NCBI RefSeq assembly: GCF_052114085.1
Contig: NZ_JBFREB010000001.1
Span: forward strand, 3,162,001-3,226,000
Direction: 5' to 3'
DNA length: 64,000 nt
DNA from: Leifsonia sp052114085
GTDB taxonomy: Bacteria; Actinomycetota; Actinomycetes; Actinomycetales; Microbacteriaceae
Below are positions 17,030 to 26,701 of this stretch, in pieces; the first letter of the stretch is position 1, and the number at the start of each line of letters is the position of its first letter. A model generated the notes under the pieces. It ran no database searches, was not told where the DNA came from, and saw only the letters and a program-made list of their open reading frames with translations. Position numbers and translations under genes: made by a program.

Positions 17030-17626
17030 TTACTCACCTTTGTGCCTGCAGTGGAAGAGCAAGGCGGCCTCCGGTCCCTGGTCCGCCCGGACGAATCGAA
17101 GACCGAGCTGCGTCAGCAAGACCGGTCGGTCGTCATCCTCCGGGGACCCTTCGATGAGGACGACGTCGACGTGCGACTCGCGCGCGAAAGCGGCGTACGC
17201 CTCCCGCTCGTGGGAGCGGGAGGAGACGACGCGGACCACCAGGGCGACGCCGACGGCGGCCAGCGCAGTTCCCAAGCCCTCCAGGAAACCGGCGATCTCC
17301 GCATCCCGCGTCGGTCCCGCGTCCCCCCGCCGGATCACCAGGCCGACACTTCGAACGCTGTTCCCCGCCAGGGCGCGTGCCCGAGCGCTCGGACGCCAGC
17401 CGAGCTCGTCGGCAGCTCGGATGATGCGGGCCGTCGTCGCTGCGCTCAGTCCGCGGCGACCATTGAACACGAATGACACCGCGCTCTTGGAGACGCGGGC
17501 TCGTGCGGCCACATCCGAAATGGTGACGCGGCGCTCACCCGGGTCACGGGCGACCCCGCGGGCGGGAACCGGACCCGAACCGGTTCCCGCCTGAGGGCCG
17601 GCTTCGGCTACCCGGCGACGGCCCAT
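17030..17626 (-). CDS. Truncated LacI-family regulator
   Basis: The 198-residue product has a complete LacI helix-turn-helix (VTISDVAARARVSKSAVSFV, then FNGRRGLSAATTARI) and hinge (PSARARALAGN). It has only the first third of the sugar-binding domain (SVGLVIRRGDAG...GLRFVRADQ) and ends in HCRHKGE. Family members run 330-350 residues. The ATG at 17626 lies inside the 3' end of the PL8 gene (18-bp overlap); an internal start nearer the HTH is possible. The stop codon lies in the AT-rich promoter of the next gene. The protein could be a remnant, or a short DNA-binding protein without an effector site. Confidence 0.6.
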   Translation of the reverse strand: MGRRRVAEAGPQAGTGSGPVPARGVARDPGERRVTISDVAARARVSKSAVSFVFNGRRGLSAATTARIIRAADELGWRPSARARALAGNSVRSVGLVIRRGDAGPTRDAEIAGFLEGLGTALAAVGVALVVRVVSSRSHEREAYAAFARESHVDVVLIEGSPEDDDRPVLLTQLGLRFVRADQGPEAALLFHCRHKGE

Positions 17627-20600
17627 GGCCCGTTGGGGGCGCCCGGAGCCTGGTTGCGGGTGTACCACTTGGCGACGTACACGATGCCGCGGTAGCTCGC
17701 CTTGTCGCCGGCGTTGAAGACGCGCGACGGCGTCCACAGCGCGGTGCCGTCCGGCGCGTTCGCGATCTCCTGCCACGGGCCGGTCACCGATCCGGGGACG
17801 TCGCCCCGGCTGTACCAGCCGGCGAGGAAGGTCCGCCCCTGGTAGACGACGGTGTCACCGGCTCCGAAGACACGGGACGCGGTCCACGAGACCGCGCCGC
17901 TCTCCGTCAGCGCGAGTTCCTGCCATGCCCCCGTGTTGCTGAGGCCGGGCTGTTCACCCTTCGTCGACCATCCCGCCTTGTACACCGCTCCGCGGTAGCT
18001 GACGACGTCGCCCGACTTGTACGAGGTCGCCTTATTCCACGCCGCCGGAAGCACGACCGTCACGGTCACCGTGGTGCTGCCACCGTCGACGGAGTCACTG
18101 CCGGAGTAGGTCGCCGTCAGGGTGTGGTCGCCCGCTGCGAGACCGACGGGGAGGGTGAACTCCGCGACACCGTTCCTCAGTGCGGCGGCACCGCGGTCCT
18201 TGGTCCCTTCGGTGAGGGAGACCTGCCCGGTGACGGGCAGTGGCGAGGTCACGGTGACGGTGACGACAGCCGCGGTCCCCCAGTTCGCGGTCACCGCAGG
18301 CGCACTGACGATGACTGTCGCCTTCAACCCGTCGAGCGCTGCCTTCAACGATGCCGCGCGGGCATCGATCACGGCCTGCGTGCTCCCGGAGGCCTTCAGC
18401 GTGGCCTTGGCCGCATCCAGCGCGGGCAGCAGCGGAGACCAGCTGGCGGGCGTGTACATGGTGCTATCGAGCCCCTCGGCACGATCCACCAGCGCCTGCA
18501 GCGCGGCGGTGTCGACCGCCACCGTGACCGGGCACGAGACGAACTCCTCGCCGGCGGCATGCGTCAGCAGGATGGACGTGCTCCCGGGAGCACCAGCCTT
18601 CAGGTCGACGGAGACGGTGCCGTCTGCTCCCGCCCGCGGCGCGGAGGCAACCGACGCGACAGAGGGGTCGAGCGAGTACGCGGCGAACAAGTCCCCGCTG
18701 GTAGCCGGGGTGATGGTCCCCGTCAGGGTGGCGGTGCCGCCGCGGCCCACGCTGACCGGGGCGGTGCAGGCCAGGTTGTACCCGCCGTACACCTCGAACT
18801 CCCAAATGTTGAGCCCGTACTTGGTCGCCGGCGACCCGATCACCCGGACGTAACGCACCTCTGCGGTGGCGAAGTCTGTCGTATCCCGACGGTGGTCGGC
18901 GGTGCCCGGATTCTGCACGCGCGCCAACGGCATCCAGTCGGTGCCGTTCACCGAGCCCTCGAGTTGGTAGTCGGTGGAGTTGCCGCTCTCCCATTCGACG
19001 ACCGCCTGGGACACCGGCTGGACCGACCCGAGGTCGACCTGCAGCCAGTTCCGGTTCGTGTACGGTGCGGTCCCGGTCGGGCGCACCGACGACCACTTGG
19101 TGGTCTTCGAGCCGTCGGTAGCCGCGGGAGCCTGCACATTTGCGAGGTTGTTGTAGACGCTGTCAGAGGTGGTCGGCTTTCCCTGGGCGAGGTTCACCCG
19201 CCCAGCGGTCGTGGGGGCGGTGGTGATGGCGCTGTCGCCGAACACCTCGAACTCCCACACGGAGACGCCGTAGGTGGCGATCGCGCGCTTCACGGTCTGC
19301 ATCCGGACGTAACGGCCGGTCGCGTTCAGCGCCACCAGGTCGGTGCCGCCATCGCTTCCCACTGCCGGGGTCGCGTATGCATCGCGCCAGGTCCTGCCGT
19401 CATCGGAGACCTGGAGCTTGTACTGGCTGGCGTAGGAGGCCTCCCACGACAGCCGGACGGCTCCCACCTTCTGCACACTGCCCAAGTCGACCTGGAGCCA
19501 CGACGCGTCCGGTGACCCTGTCCTGTCGGCGATCCACCGCGTGGTCGGGTTGCCGTCGGTCGCGCTGCCCGGGCTCGTCCCGTCGGACGCGGTGGTCGGT
19601 GCGCCGAGGGCGAGGTTCGTGGCGGAGACCGCCGCGAACTCCGCGACCGAGTAGGAGCCCCCTCCCGGCCCATCCAGGGGCAGGATGCGGACGAAGTTCG
19701 CCGTCGTCGGCGGGAAGTCCACGTGCTGGTGTCCACCTGCACCGTTCTGGACCAGCTTCCGATCGGTCCAGGTGGCTCCGTCCATGGAGGTCTGGACCAG
19801 GAAACGGGACGCGTAGTCGGTGCCCCAATCCACGTCCGCCCCCAGGGCGTACGTGCCCGCCGCCAGACGCTGACTCAGCCACGGGCCGGTGCCCGACGAC
19901 TGCCAGGTCGTGGTCTGGTCCTTGTCACCGGCGAGCGCGGGAGCGTGACCGGCGGCCGAGCCGCTCGCGGTGTAGGGCGAACCGCCCGAGAGGTCCGCGG
20001 CCAGCGGCTCCGTGACGGTCTTGCCCAGGTTCGCCCCTGTCCCGAGAACGAACGTGCCCCGCGACGCGGCGTCTCCCCCACTCAGCGTGACATCCACGAG
20101 GATGCCCGGCTGGCTCGGGTTCGACAGGCTCACCACCGGGGTGCCCGAGGACTCGTCGAGCATCAGGATGCCGGGCTGGCTGACCGTGAGGGTACGGCCG
20201 TCGCCGAGCTCGAGGGATCCGGCCTTGTAGAAGGTCGCCATCGTCCGCTTGAGTCCGGGATGCTGCACCGCCTGCACCGACGTGTCGTTGCGGAGGATCT
20301 TCACGGCCGGGGCCGCCGCGTAGGCCTGCGTCTGGGCCGCCGTCTTGGCCGGGAGCACGATGTACTCGTAGCCGGCCTTGCTCGGCGTTACGCCGTGGTC
20401 GAAATACAACGAGAACGCGTCATGGCTCTCTGGCTGGTCGCCGTAATAGCTGCCGGTCTGGGTCTTGTCGGACACCGTCAGGGCCTGGTTCGACGGGAAC
20501 ACGTACCCGACCTTGTCGTTGTACGCCCACGACGGATCCTGGACGACTTTCCCGTCGGTCCCTGCCGCGACCTTCTGACCGTCGACCGACGCGTTGGCCT

Positions 20601-22191
20601 TGGCTGCGACCTGGTTCACCGTGGTGTGGATGGGCGCGGTAGAGGTCGACTGGATGCCCGCACCGAGGGCGACCATCTCGTCGTCGAAGTAGTAGTAGCT
20701 CTTCTGCGCCTGGGTGCCGACCCGGTCCAGGCTCTCCACAGTCGCGCCGTACACGCCGTCCGAGACACCGCCCGTGAACGCGCCGCCGTTGGCGGATCGG
20801 CCGTCCTTGCCGAGAGTGGTCTCCTTCACGTACGGCACGGTGGTACCCGGGTAGTGGAACCAGTCGAACGCCGGACCGAGGTCCGTGTACTCCTTGTTCG
20901 TCACCTGGATCGCCGTCGTGCCGGTGCGGTTCCACACGATCTCATTGCCGACGTCCTTGCGGATCGTCGAGCGGTATTCGCTGCCGACGGTGCGGCTCGA
21001 GTTCAGGCCGGTCACGATGCCGTAGTCCGCCCGCTGGTGCGAGGAGAACTCCGAGCGCCAGAAGTACGTGTCACCGATCGCGCCGTTGCCGGCCGTCTTC
21101 CCCCGGATGTTGTCCGCGAGCTGGCGGTACGTGGTCGCGTAGAGCGGATCGGTGCGCGCCATCCGGTCCAGCGGATCCAGGAACACGGCCGCATAGCTCG
21201 TGACCCCGTCCACCGTCGTCGCCGGGCGGTACAGCAGGTAGAGCATCTCGATCTCGCCCCGGATCAGCCAGCGGGTGCCGTCGATGATGTAGAACGCGAT
21301 GGTGTCCAGCTGGTCACGGGTGAAAGTCAGGCTCGTGCCGCGAGCCGAGTCCGCCCACATCGCCACCATGGTGAACAGGGCCATGCCGTAGCCCTCGCTG
21401 TACAGCTGCGCGCCGTGTGCCCAGAATGTGGCATCCGGCTGCACCGCCTCCTGCACGGTCCCTGAGTCGTCCACCGCCACCGTCTGCACCATTGTGGCGA
21501 AGCCCGCCTTGATCTGATCGGCGTTCCGCGTTGCGAGCGCCTTGTACAGGTAATCGGAGGTGCGCCAGGCGCCGTTCGCTCCGGCCGGATCGAGCTTGCC
21601 CTGGTTGTGAGTGATCGCCAGTGCCGCGGCGCCCGGACTCAGCACGTCGCCCACGAAGATCGAGATGCGACCCATGGCGATCGACTCGCCGATCTCCGTC
21701 TCCCACCAGTTGGTGTTGCCCGGGTTCACCTGGTCCCAGTAGGCGAGCGCGCGCTCCTCCGCCGCGATCAGCCGGGCGTCGTGGTACCCCTTGGCCGAAG
21801 TCTCCCGGTACGCCTGGGCGATGGCGACCATCCGGTAGAGCGCCTTGTAGGCATCCCACGTCTTGCCGTTCGCCGAGCTCGTCGTGTCCTGGTAGTTCAC
21901 GTCGGACCACGAGCCGTCGGCGTTCTGCGACGCGACATAGTCCAGCGCGTTGGAGGTCTGCGCCAGGTAGATGCCGTTGGCGATCTGTACCTCGTCGCCC
22001 TGACTCAGGTAGTAGTCCTGCAGCCGGGTGACGATCGTGGAGACGTCCGTCTCCAGATCCGCTGCCTGCGCGGGAGCGGTCACGCCGGCCACGCTCAGAA
22101 GGGCGGCGACGAAGAAGGCCACGAGCGCTGAGAGGCGCGAGCGGCGGACGAGCGGACGTGGAGCGTTCGGGTCTTCAGGATGACGCATCAT
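17608..22191 (-). CDS. Secreted polysaccharide lyase family 8 with three F5/8C domains and chitin-binding-like repeats
   Basis: A 1527-residue exported enzyme that should cleave uronic-acid polysaccharides by beta-elimination. PL8 includes hyaluronate, chondroitin AC and xanthan lyases. The signal peptide is residues 1-43. The alpha/alpha-toroid catalytic domain shows NTNWWETEIGESIAMGR (about 155-172), HGAQLYSEGYG (about 259-269, catalytic His/Tyr region) and NSSRTVGSEY (about 400). A beta-sandwich follows to about 730, then three discoidin-like domains (about 733-857, 857-987, 997-1137; each of the last two has WLQVDLGSVQ), a FIVAR-like helical segment (about 1225-1290), an Ig-like domain and three C-terminal WN/WT..GD..Y.G..Y.A.W carbohydrate-binding repeats. 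AAGGAG precedes the ATG at 22191. Confidence 0.9.
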   Translation of the reverse strand: MMRHPEDPNAPRPLVRRSRLSALVAFFVAALLSVAGVTAPAQAADLETDVSTIVTRLQDYYLSQGDEVQIANGIYLAQTSNALDYVASQNADGSWSDVNYQDTTSSANGKTWDAYKALYRMVAIAQAYRETSAKGYHDARLIAAEERALAYWDQVNPGNTNWWETEIGESIAMGRISIFVGDVLSPGAAALAITHNQGKLDPAGANGAWRTSDYLYKALATRNADQIKAGFATMVQTVAVDDSGTVQEAVQPDATFWAHGAQLYSEGYGMALFTMVAMWADSARGTSLTFTRDQLDTIAFYIIDGTRWLIRGEIEMLYLLYRPATTVDGVTSYAAVFLDPLDRMARTDPLYATTYRQLADNIRGKTAGNGAIGDTYFWRSEFSSHQRADYGIVTGLNSSRTVGSEYRSTIRKDVGNEIVWNRTGTTAIQVTNKEYTDLGPAFDWFHYPGTTVPYVKETTLGKDGRSANGGAFTGGVSDGVYGATVESLDRVGTQAQKSYYYFDDEMVALGAGIQSTSTAPIHTTVNQVAAKANASVDGQKVAAGTDGKVVQDPSWAYNDKVGYVFPSNQALTVSDKTQTGSYYGDQPESHDAFSLYFDHGVTPSKAGYEYIVLPAKTAAQTQAYAAAPAVKILRNDTSVQAVQHPGLKRTMATFYKAGSLELGDGRTLTVSQPGILMLDESSGTPVVSLSNPSQPGILVDVTLSGGDAASRGTFVLGTGANLGKTVTEPLAADLSGGSPYTASGSAAGHAPALAGDKDQTTTWQSSGTGPWLSQRLAAGTYALGADVDWGTDYASRFLVQTSMDGATWTDRKLVQNGAGGHQHVDFPPTTANFVRILPLDGPGGGSYSVAEFAAVSATNLALGAPTTASDGTSPGSATDGNPTTRWIADRTGSPDASWLQVDLGSVQKVGAVRLSWEASYASQYKLQVSDDGRTWRDAYATPAVGSDGGTDLVALNATGRYVRMQTVKRAIATYGVSVWEFEVFGDSAITTAPTTAGRVNLAQGKPTTSDSVYNNLANVQAPAATDGSKTTKWSSVRPTGTAPYTNRNWLQVDLGSVQPVSQAVVEWESGNSTDYQLEGSVNGTDWMPLARVQNPGTADHRRDTTDFATAEVRYVRVIGSPATKYGLNIWEFEVYGGYNLACTAPVSVGRGGTATLTGTITPATSGDLFAAYSLDPSVASVASAPRAGADGTVSVDLKAGAPGSTSILLTHAAGEEFVSCPVTVAVDTAALQALVDRAEGLDSTMYTPASWSPLLPALDAAKATLKASGSTQAVIDARAASLKAALDGLKATVIVSAPAVTANWGTAAVVTVTVTSPLPVTGQVSLTEGTKDRGAAALRNGVAEFTLPVGLAAGDHTLTATYSGSDSVDGGSTTVTVTVVLPAAWNKATSYKSGDVVSYRGAVYKAGWSTKGEQPGLSNTGAWQELALTESGAVSWTASRVFGAGDTVVYQGRTFLAGWYSRGDVPGSVTGPWQEIANAPDGTALWTPSRVFNAGDKASYRGIVYVAKWYTRNQAPGAPNGPWAVAG

Positions 22192-22225
22192 TGCGCGGGA
22201 CTCCTTGTCAGGTGAGCGGGTTGGG

Positions 22226-23320
22226 TCAGAGGGTGCGGACCAGGCGTGCAACCGATATCCGTGTATCGGCGGCACCGTAGAAGACGAAGTGCTCTCCTTC
22301 GATCATCTCGATCGCCGTGGGGAAGAGCACGTTGGCCACTGTGCCCGCAGTCTCATCTGCGGTTTCGGGGGTCATCAGCGGCTCGCTCGACCGGGCGAGG
22401 ACGCGCGAAGGATCGTCGGCGTCGAGCAGCATCGCGCCGACGACGTAGCGGACCGTGAACGCCTGGGGCACGAACGATCCGCCCGGAAGGGACCCGGTCA
22501 CTCCGTGGTGCAGGAGCAGCCAGCCCTCCGGCACGCGGAGCGGCGCCGGCCCTGCGCCGATCTTCAGCGCCTCCCAGTCGTACTCGGGCCCGGCGACGAA
22601 CCGGTGACCGGCGGGCCGGGTCAGAGCGGTCAGATCCTGAACGGCGTCCTCGACGGGCACATAGGAGATCCAGATGCTGGCGCGCGCGTCCGTCACGCCC
22701 GCCGGAAGCGGCGGTTGCTCGTCGGGCCGGACGAATCCGAAGTCCCACATGGGCCGGTGCAGCATCGCGAAGCTGGGACGGCCCTCCGGGTCGGGGACGA
22801 TATCGGGAAAGAAGACGACATCCTTATTGGGGAACAGGTTGAGGTCGGTGTCGAGCCCGTCGTCGTACTGGAACTGGATGGGCCCGAGCCGACGCCAGCC
22901 GATGCCGTCCGTCGAGATGGCGAGCGCGGGCTTGGGGCCGAGCGGCCCGAACGCCACGTAGGACATGACGTGGATGCCGAGGTCCTTCAGCGGCGTGATG
23001 CGCGGGTCCTCGACGCCGCCATGCGCGGTTCCGTGCTCCCATCCCCGCTCCGCCTCCAGTGCGATCTCGAGCTGGTCGACGCCCGTCGGCAGCCCGTCGG
23101 TCACGTGGACGCGTGCCCGGCCGATCCGCGACACGTTGCTCTGGGCCACCAGCCGCGGGAACAGATGTACCGTGCCGTCCGCGTCCTGGACCGTCGCAGG
23201 GTTGAGTACGCCTTCGGCCTGGCGCGGGTCGGTGGGGTCGGGCTCCATGACGACGCCCACGCGTTCGAGGGTGTACGGGATGGCGACAGCGGTGGTGCCG
23301 GCGGCGATGGTGGTGGACAA
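22226..23320 (-). CDS. GH130-type beta-mannoside phosphorylase/hydrolase
   Basis: A 364-residue cytoplasmic five-bladed beta-propeller enzyme. The motifs are GVLNPATVQDADGTVHLFPRL, GVEDPRITPL with the catalytic Asp, the KDVVFFPD segment, LLLHHGV and the late YGAADT motif, all typical of glycoside hydrolase family 130. GH130 members phosphorolyse beta-mannosides to mannose-1-phosphate. The start is taken as TTG at 23320, with AGAGAGG 5 nt upstream; no ATG or GTG fits before the first conserved strand. It lies between the ABC permeases and the PL8 lyase, so it likely processes imported oligosaccharides from that lyase. Confidence 0.85.
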   Translation of the reverse strand: MSTTIAAGTTAVAIPYTLERVGVVMEPDPTDPRQAEGVLNPATVQDADGTVHLFPRLVAQSNVSRIGRARVHVTDGLPTGVDQLEIALEAERGWEHGTAHGGVEDPRITPLKDLGIHVMSYVAFGPLGPKPALAISTDGIGWRRLGPIQFQYDDGLDTDLNLFPNKDVVFFPDIVPDPEGRPSFAMLHRPMWDFGFVRPDEQPPLPAGVTDARASIWISYVPVEDAVQDLTALTRPAGHRFVAGPEYDWEALKIGAGPAPLRVPEGWLLLHHGVTGSLPGGSFVPQAFTVRYVVGAMLLDADDPSRVLARSSEPLMTPETADETAGTVANVLFPTAIEMIEGEHFVFYGAADTRISVARLVRTL

Positions 23321-23358
23321 CAGGACCTCTCTTGCGGGTGGGGTGGAACGGAAACGGC

Positions 23359-24237
23359 TCAGCCCTTGACGGCGCCGACGACTCCGTTGACCAGGTAGCG
23401 CTGGATGAAGATGTAGCCGACGATCAACGGGGCTGCGACGATGAACGTGGCCGCCGCGAGCAGCGGCCACTGGTTGCCGTACGTCCCTTTGAAGGCATAC
23501 AACCCGACGGTCACCGGGAACTTGGTGGGGTCGGCGAGCAGGACCGTCGCGAGGATGATCTCGTTCCAGATCCAGACCGCCTGCAGGATGAACACGGTCA
23601 CCAGTGCCGGGCGCGCCAGCGGCAGGATGAAGGCAAAGAGGTAGCGCCAGTAGCCGACCCCATCCATCGCGGCGGCTTCGTCGAGTTCGCGCGGAATCGA
23701 TTTCACGAAACCGCTCAGCAGCAGCGGGCCGACGCCGACTCCCACGCCGACCAGCAGGATGTAGCCCAGCTGCGTGTCGTACAGGCCCAGGCGCAGCAGC
23801 AGCTGGAACTGGGTGATCAGGGCGTTCGGCAGGAACAGCACCAGAACGAAGATCACCGACCAGTACTTAGCGCCGCGGACGTAGCCACGGGCGACCGGAA
23901 ACGCGAGCACCAAGGTGAGCAGGGTGCCGATCGCCGAACCCGCCGCCGTGTACAGCACGCTGTTGACGATGTATGCGCCGAAGTCGCCCTTCTCCCACGC
24001 GGTGGCGAAGTTGCCCCACTGCGGATCCGCGACGAGACCGACTGGGTTCGCCACGAACTCCGCCTGCGACTTCAGCGCCGTGTTGAGCAGGTAGAGCAGA
24101 GGGAACAGGAACACGACGAGCAGGATGAGCGCGGAGAGGTATGCCCCGATCGGCAGGCGTCGCCGCCGACGCTTCACTACCGTCTCATGCGGGCGTGCGG
24201 CCGTGGCCGGCAGTGACTCGGAAGTGGTTGTCGTCAT
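23359..24237 (-). CDS. Carbohydrate ABC transporter permease (MalG type)
   Basis: A 292-residue inner-membrane permease with six predicted helices. The EAA loop reads IPRELDEAAAMDGVGYWRYL (about residue 200), the site that contacts the ATPase. It pairs with the permease encoded immediately upstream; the two genes overlap by 4 bp (ATGA). No ATP-binding subunit is encoded in the locus. As usual in actinobacteria, a shared MsiK-type ATPase probably serves it. Confidence 0.92.
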   Translation of the reverse strand: MTTTTSESLPATAARPHETVVKRRRRRLPIGAYLSALILLVVFLFPLLYLLNTALKSQAEFVANPVGLVADPQWGNFATAWEKGDFGAYIVNSVLYTAAGSAIGTLLTLVLAFPVARGYVRGAKYWSVIFVLVLFLPNALITQFQLLLRLGLYDTQLGYILLVGVGVGVGPLLLSGFVKSIPRELDEAAAMDGVGYWRYLFAFILPLARPALVTVFILQAVWIWNEIILATVLLADPTKFPVTVGLYAFKGTYGNQWPLLAAATFIVAAPLIVGYIFIQRYLVNGVVGAVKG

Positions 24238-25145
24238 AGCTTCGCCTCCCGGCGGCGCAGGATGACCAGCGCGAGGATCGACACGATGGCGACCAGCACG
24301 AACTGGACCATCGAGACGGCGGATGCGTACCCCTGCGACTGCGACAGCGTGGTGCCGGAGGCGCCGCCGAAGCCTTGCACGTAGACCAGCAGGGAGAGCA
24401 CCTGCGTGGAGCGGTTGTTCGGTCCGCTGAGCACGTAGATGAGCTGGTAGCTCTGCAGCGCGTTGACGATGCCGAGGAGGACGTTCGCCGTGATCGAGGG
24501 TGCGAGCAGGGGGACCGTGACGCTGCGGAACCGCTGCCAACCCGTCGCCCCGTCGATCTGCGCCGCCTCGAGCAGCTCTTCGGGAATCGCTTGCAGCCCG
24601 GACAGGAAGATGATGACGGAGATGCCCAGGACCATCCACACTTGCACCAGGATCACCAGCGTCAGCGCCAGGTGAGGGTCGCCGAAGAACGCGGAGTGGC
24701 CGCCGAACAGGTCGAGCACCGACGCGGCCGGGCCGCCGCTGACATTGAAGATCAGCGACCAGACCAGGCCCGTGACCGTCACACCCAGGATGGTGGGCAT
24801 GAACACCACGGCGCGGTAGAAGTCCCGGCCCTTCAGCTTGCGGTTCAGAAGCACCGCGACAGCCAGCGCGACCACGATCTGCACCACGGTGCTCACGACC
24901 GCGAAGATGATCGTGTTCCGCAGCGCGTTCGCGCTGTCCGCCCACTTCGCAGGCGAGAAGAAGTCGACGTAATTCTGCAGGCCGACGAAGTTGATCGGCA
25001 GGCCGGGCAGGCCGCGCAGGTCGGTGAGCGACGCGATCAGCACGCCGACCGCCGGGACGAAGCCGAAGATGCCCAGCAACAGCATCCCGAGCCCGAAGGT
25101 GATCCGGACCGGTGTCCGGCGAGGGAAGGGGAACGATTCAGTCAT
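24234..25145 (-). CDS. Carbohydrate ABC transporter permease (MalF type)
   Basis: A 303-residue permease with six helices and the EAA motif IPEELLEAAQIDGATGWQRF (about residue 195). Together with the MalG-type partner it forms the membrane channel of a sugar importer. The ATG at 25145 fits the family N-terminus (MTESFPFPRRTPVRITFGLG). It lies 62 bp downstream of the binding-protein gene. Confidence 0.92.
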   Translation of the reverse strand: MTESFPFPRRTPVRITFGLGMLLLGIFGFVPAVGVLIASLTDLRGLPGLPINFVGLQNYVDFFSPAKWADSANALRNTIIFAVVSTVVQIVVALAVAVLLNRKLKGRDFYRAVVFMPTILGVTVTGLVWSLIFNVSGGPAASVLDLFGGHSAFFGDPHLALTLVILVQVWMVLGISVIIFLSGLQAIPEELLEAAQIDGATGWQRFRSVTVPLLAPSITANVLLGIVNALQSYQLIYVLSGPNNRSTQVLSLLVYVQGFGGASGTTLSQSQGYASAVSMVQFVLVAIVSILALVILRRREAKL

Positions 25146-25207
25146 GTGTCTCTCGACTCCCGAGCGGGCGGCCCGAACATCTGCGGGCCGCCCGTCTCGA
25201 CAGCGCG

Positions 25208-26539
25208 TCAGCCGGCGGCCGACCACGCCTTCTGAGCGGCCTGAGCTGCCTGCTCGGCGGTGGCGGAACCGAGCGGGCTCAGCGCAGGGTAGTTGAACGG
25301 GAAGACCGCATCCTGACCCGCCTTGTTGTTGGCGAACCAGATCTGGTCCCACGCCGGCTCGTATGACTTCGTGTAGCCGCCGATCGACTGGAGGAAGTCG
25401 CTGGTCGAGATGCCGGGCTGTGCGGACGAGAAGCCCGACTTCTGCAGGAACTGCTCGTAGTTCTTCTTGTCCGAGAAGAACTTCAGCCAGGCGATGGCCG
25501 CCGACTTGTTCTTCGCCGAGGTGGGAACCGCCAGCTGCAGCTCCGTCTTGCCGTTGAGCAGCGCGTTGTCGGCCGCGTCATCCGACCCCGGGAACGGGAA
25601 GTACCCGTAATCGAAAGACTTCGCGACCGCCGCATCGATCGTCGGCTGGTCCCAGGTGCCGTCGACGGTCATCGCGAAATCTCCCGCCGCGAATCCGGAC
25701 GGGACTGACGTGTAGTCGGCGCCCGCCGCACCCTGCTGCGCGTTCTTCAGGACGTACTCCGTCTGCTCCAGTACCTTGACCTGGGTCGGGTCTGTGAGCG
25801 TGGCCTTATTCGTCCACAGGTCCTTCGCGAGCTGCTGCTTGTCGGCGACTGTCGGGTAGAGCGACGCCACCGAGGCCAGCATGGGGAGGCCGGCCGGCCA
25901 GCTGTCCTTTCCGCCCAGGCCGAACGGCGTGACGCCCTTGGCCTTCAGCACGTCGACCAGCTTGGTGAACTCGCTCCAGGTGGTGGGGACCGTCAGCCCA
26001 TTGTCGGCAAAGATCTTCTTGTTGTAGAAGACACCGGTGTAGTAGCTCACGCCGGTCGGTACTGCGTACTGCTTGCCGCCGATCGCCTGCGCGTCGAGCA
26101 GGGTGGGCGTGTACTGCTTGAGGAACGACTCACCGGTCAAATCGACCAGACCGCCCGCCTTGGCGAGCCGCGCGTCGTCCGTCGCCGCGTCCTTCGCGTA
26201 AGACGGCGTCTCCATCAGACCCTTCACTACGAACAGGTCGAGGTTGCCCGCCGTCAGTCGGGAGGATTTGGTCGCCGGGTAGTTGTCGTTCGAGACGGTG
26301 GAGAAGACCACATCCACCTTCGGGTACTGCTTCTCGAACGCCTGATTGATCGCTCGGAAGCCGGCGTCCGTGGCGTCGCTGCTCGAGACGAGCAGCTGGA
26401 GTTTGCCGCTGGGCTCGCCGTCTGTCGATCCGCCTCCGCCGCCGGAGCAGGCGGCCAGCGCGCCGATCGTGGCCGCGGCGACCGCGCCGGCGAGCAACCG
26501 CCGGCCCAATGTCGTACCGCGCAACCTCTTCGTTGCCAT
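25208..26539 (-). CDS. Sugar ABC transporter substrate-binding lipoprotein
   Basis: A 443-residue extracellular solute-binding protein of family 1. The signal peptide ends in a lipobox (GALAACSGGGGG), so Cys31 would be lipidated and the protein membrane-anchored. The body shows VDVVFSTVSNDNYPATKSSR, the GDFAMTVDGTW motif and the C-terminal AIAWLKFFSDKKNYEQFL, all typical of oligosaccharide-binding proteins. AGGAG lies 7 nt before the ATG. First gene of the ABC-GH130-PL8 operon, and two LacI operators lie 50-95 bp upstream of its start codon. Confidence 0.93.
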   Translation of the reverse strand: MATKRLRGTTLGRRLLAGAVAAATIGALAACSGGGGGSTDGEPSGKLQLLVSSSDATDAGFRAINQAFEKQYPKVDVVFSTVSNDNYPATKSSRLTAGNLDLFVVKGLMETPSYAKDAATDDARLAKAGGLVDLTGESFLKQYTPTLLDAQAIGGKQYAVPTGVSYYTGVFYNKKIFADNGLTVPTTWSEFTKLVDVLKAKGVTPFGLGGKDSWPAGLPMLASVASLYPTVADKQQLAKDLWTNKATLTDPTQVKVLEQTEYVLKNAQQGAAGADYTSVPSGFAAGDFAMTVDGTWDQPTIDAAVAKSFDYGYFPFPGSDDAADNALLNGKTELQLAVPTSAKNKSAAIAWLKFFSDKKNYEQFLQKSGFSSAQPGISTSDFLQSIGGYTKSYEPAWDQIWFANNKAGQDAVFPFNYPALSPLGSATAEQAAQAAQKAWSAAG

Positions 26540-26587
26540 GTGATGTCTCCTCGTCGAGTCGGGAATGTCCGCATGTGATTCGGGTTC

Positions 26588-26601
26588 CAGAAACGTTTCG
26601 G
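26588..26601. promoter_or_regulatory. LacI-type operator 1
   Basis: CAGAAACGTTTCGG contains the palindrome GAAACGTTTC with the central CG typical of LacI-family operators. It is 48 bp upstream of the binding-protein start codon. Confidence 0.7.
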
Positions 26602-26620
26602 AAGCCGAGAGAGCGAACCA

Positions 26621-26634
26621 CCGAAACGTTTCGG
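26621..26634. promoter_or_regulatory. LacI-type operator 2 (perfect 14-bp palindrome)
   Basis: CCGAAACGTTTCGG is a perfect dyad starting 33 bp from operator 1 in the same gap between the LacI gene and the binding-protein gene. The tandem pair suggests cooperative or looped repression by the adjacent LacI regulator. Confidence 0.75.
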
Positions 26635-26701
26635 TTCCGTCATGCTGCCATGCTCAGGTCGGCGAGCGCAACCCTTGGTGCGCGGCGATCGGTGGTTCGG
26701 C

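Noticed and set aside
16990..17040. LacI operator before the LamG/FN3 gene
   Set aside because: GTGAAGTTTACTCAC has only 4-bp matching ends and a mismatched centre; an AT-rich promoter is a simpler reading.
19723..21465. 580-codon plus frame opposite the PL8 gene
   Set aside because: Shadow frame of Arg/Gly/Asp-rich composition with no domain.
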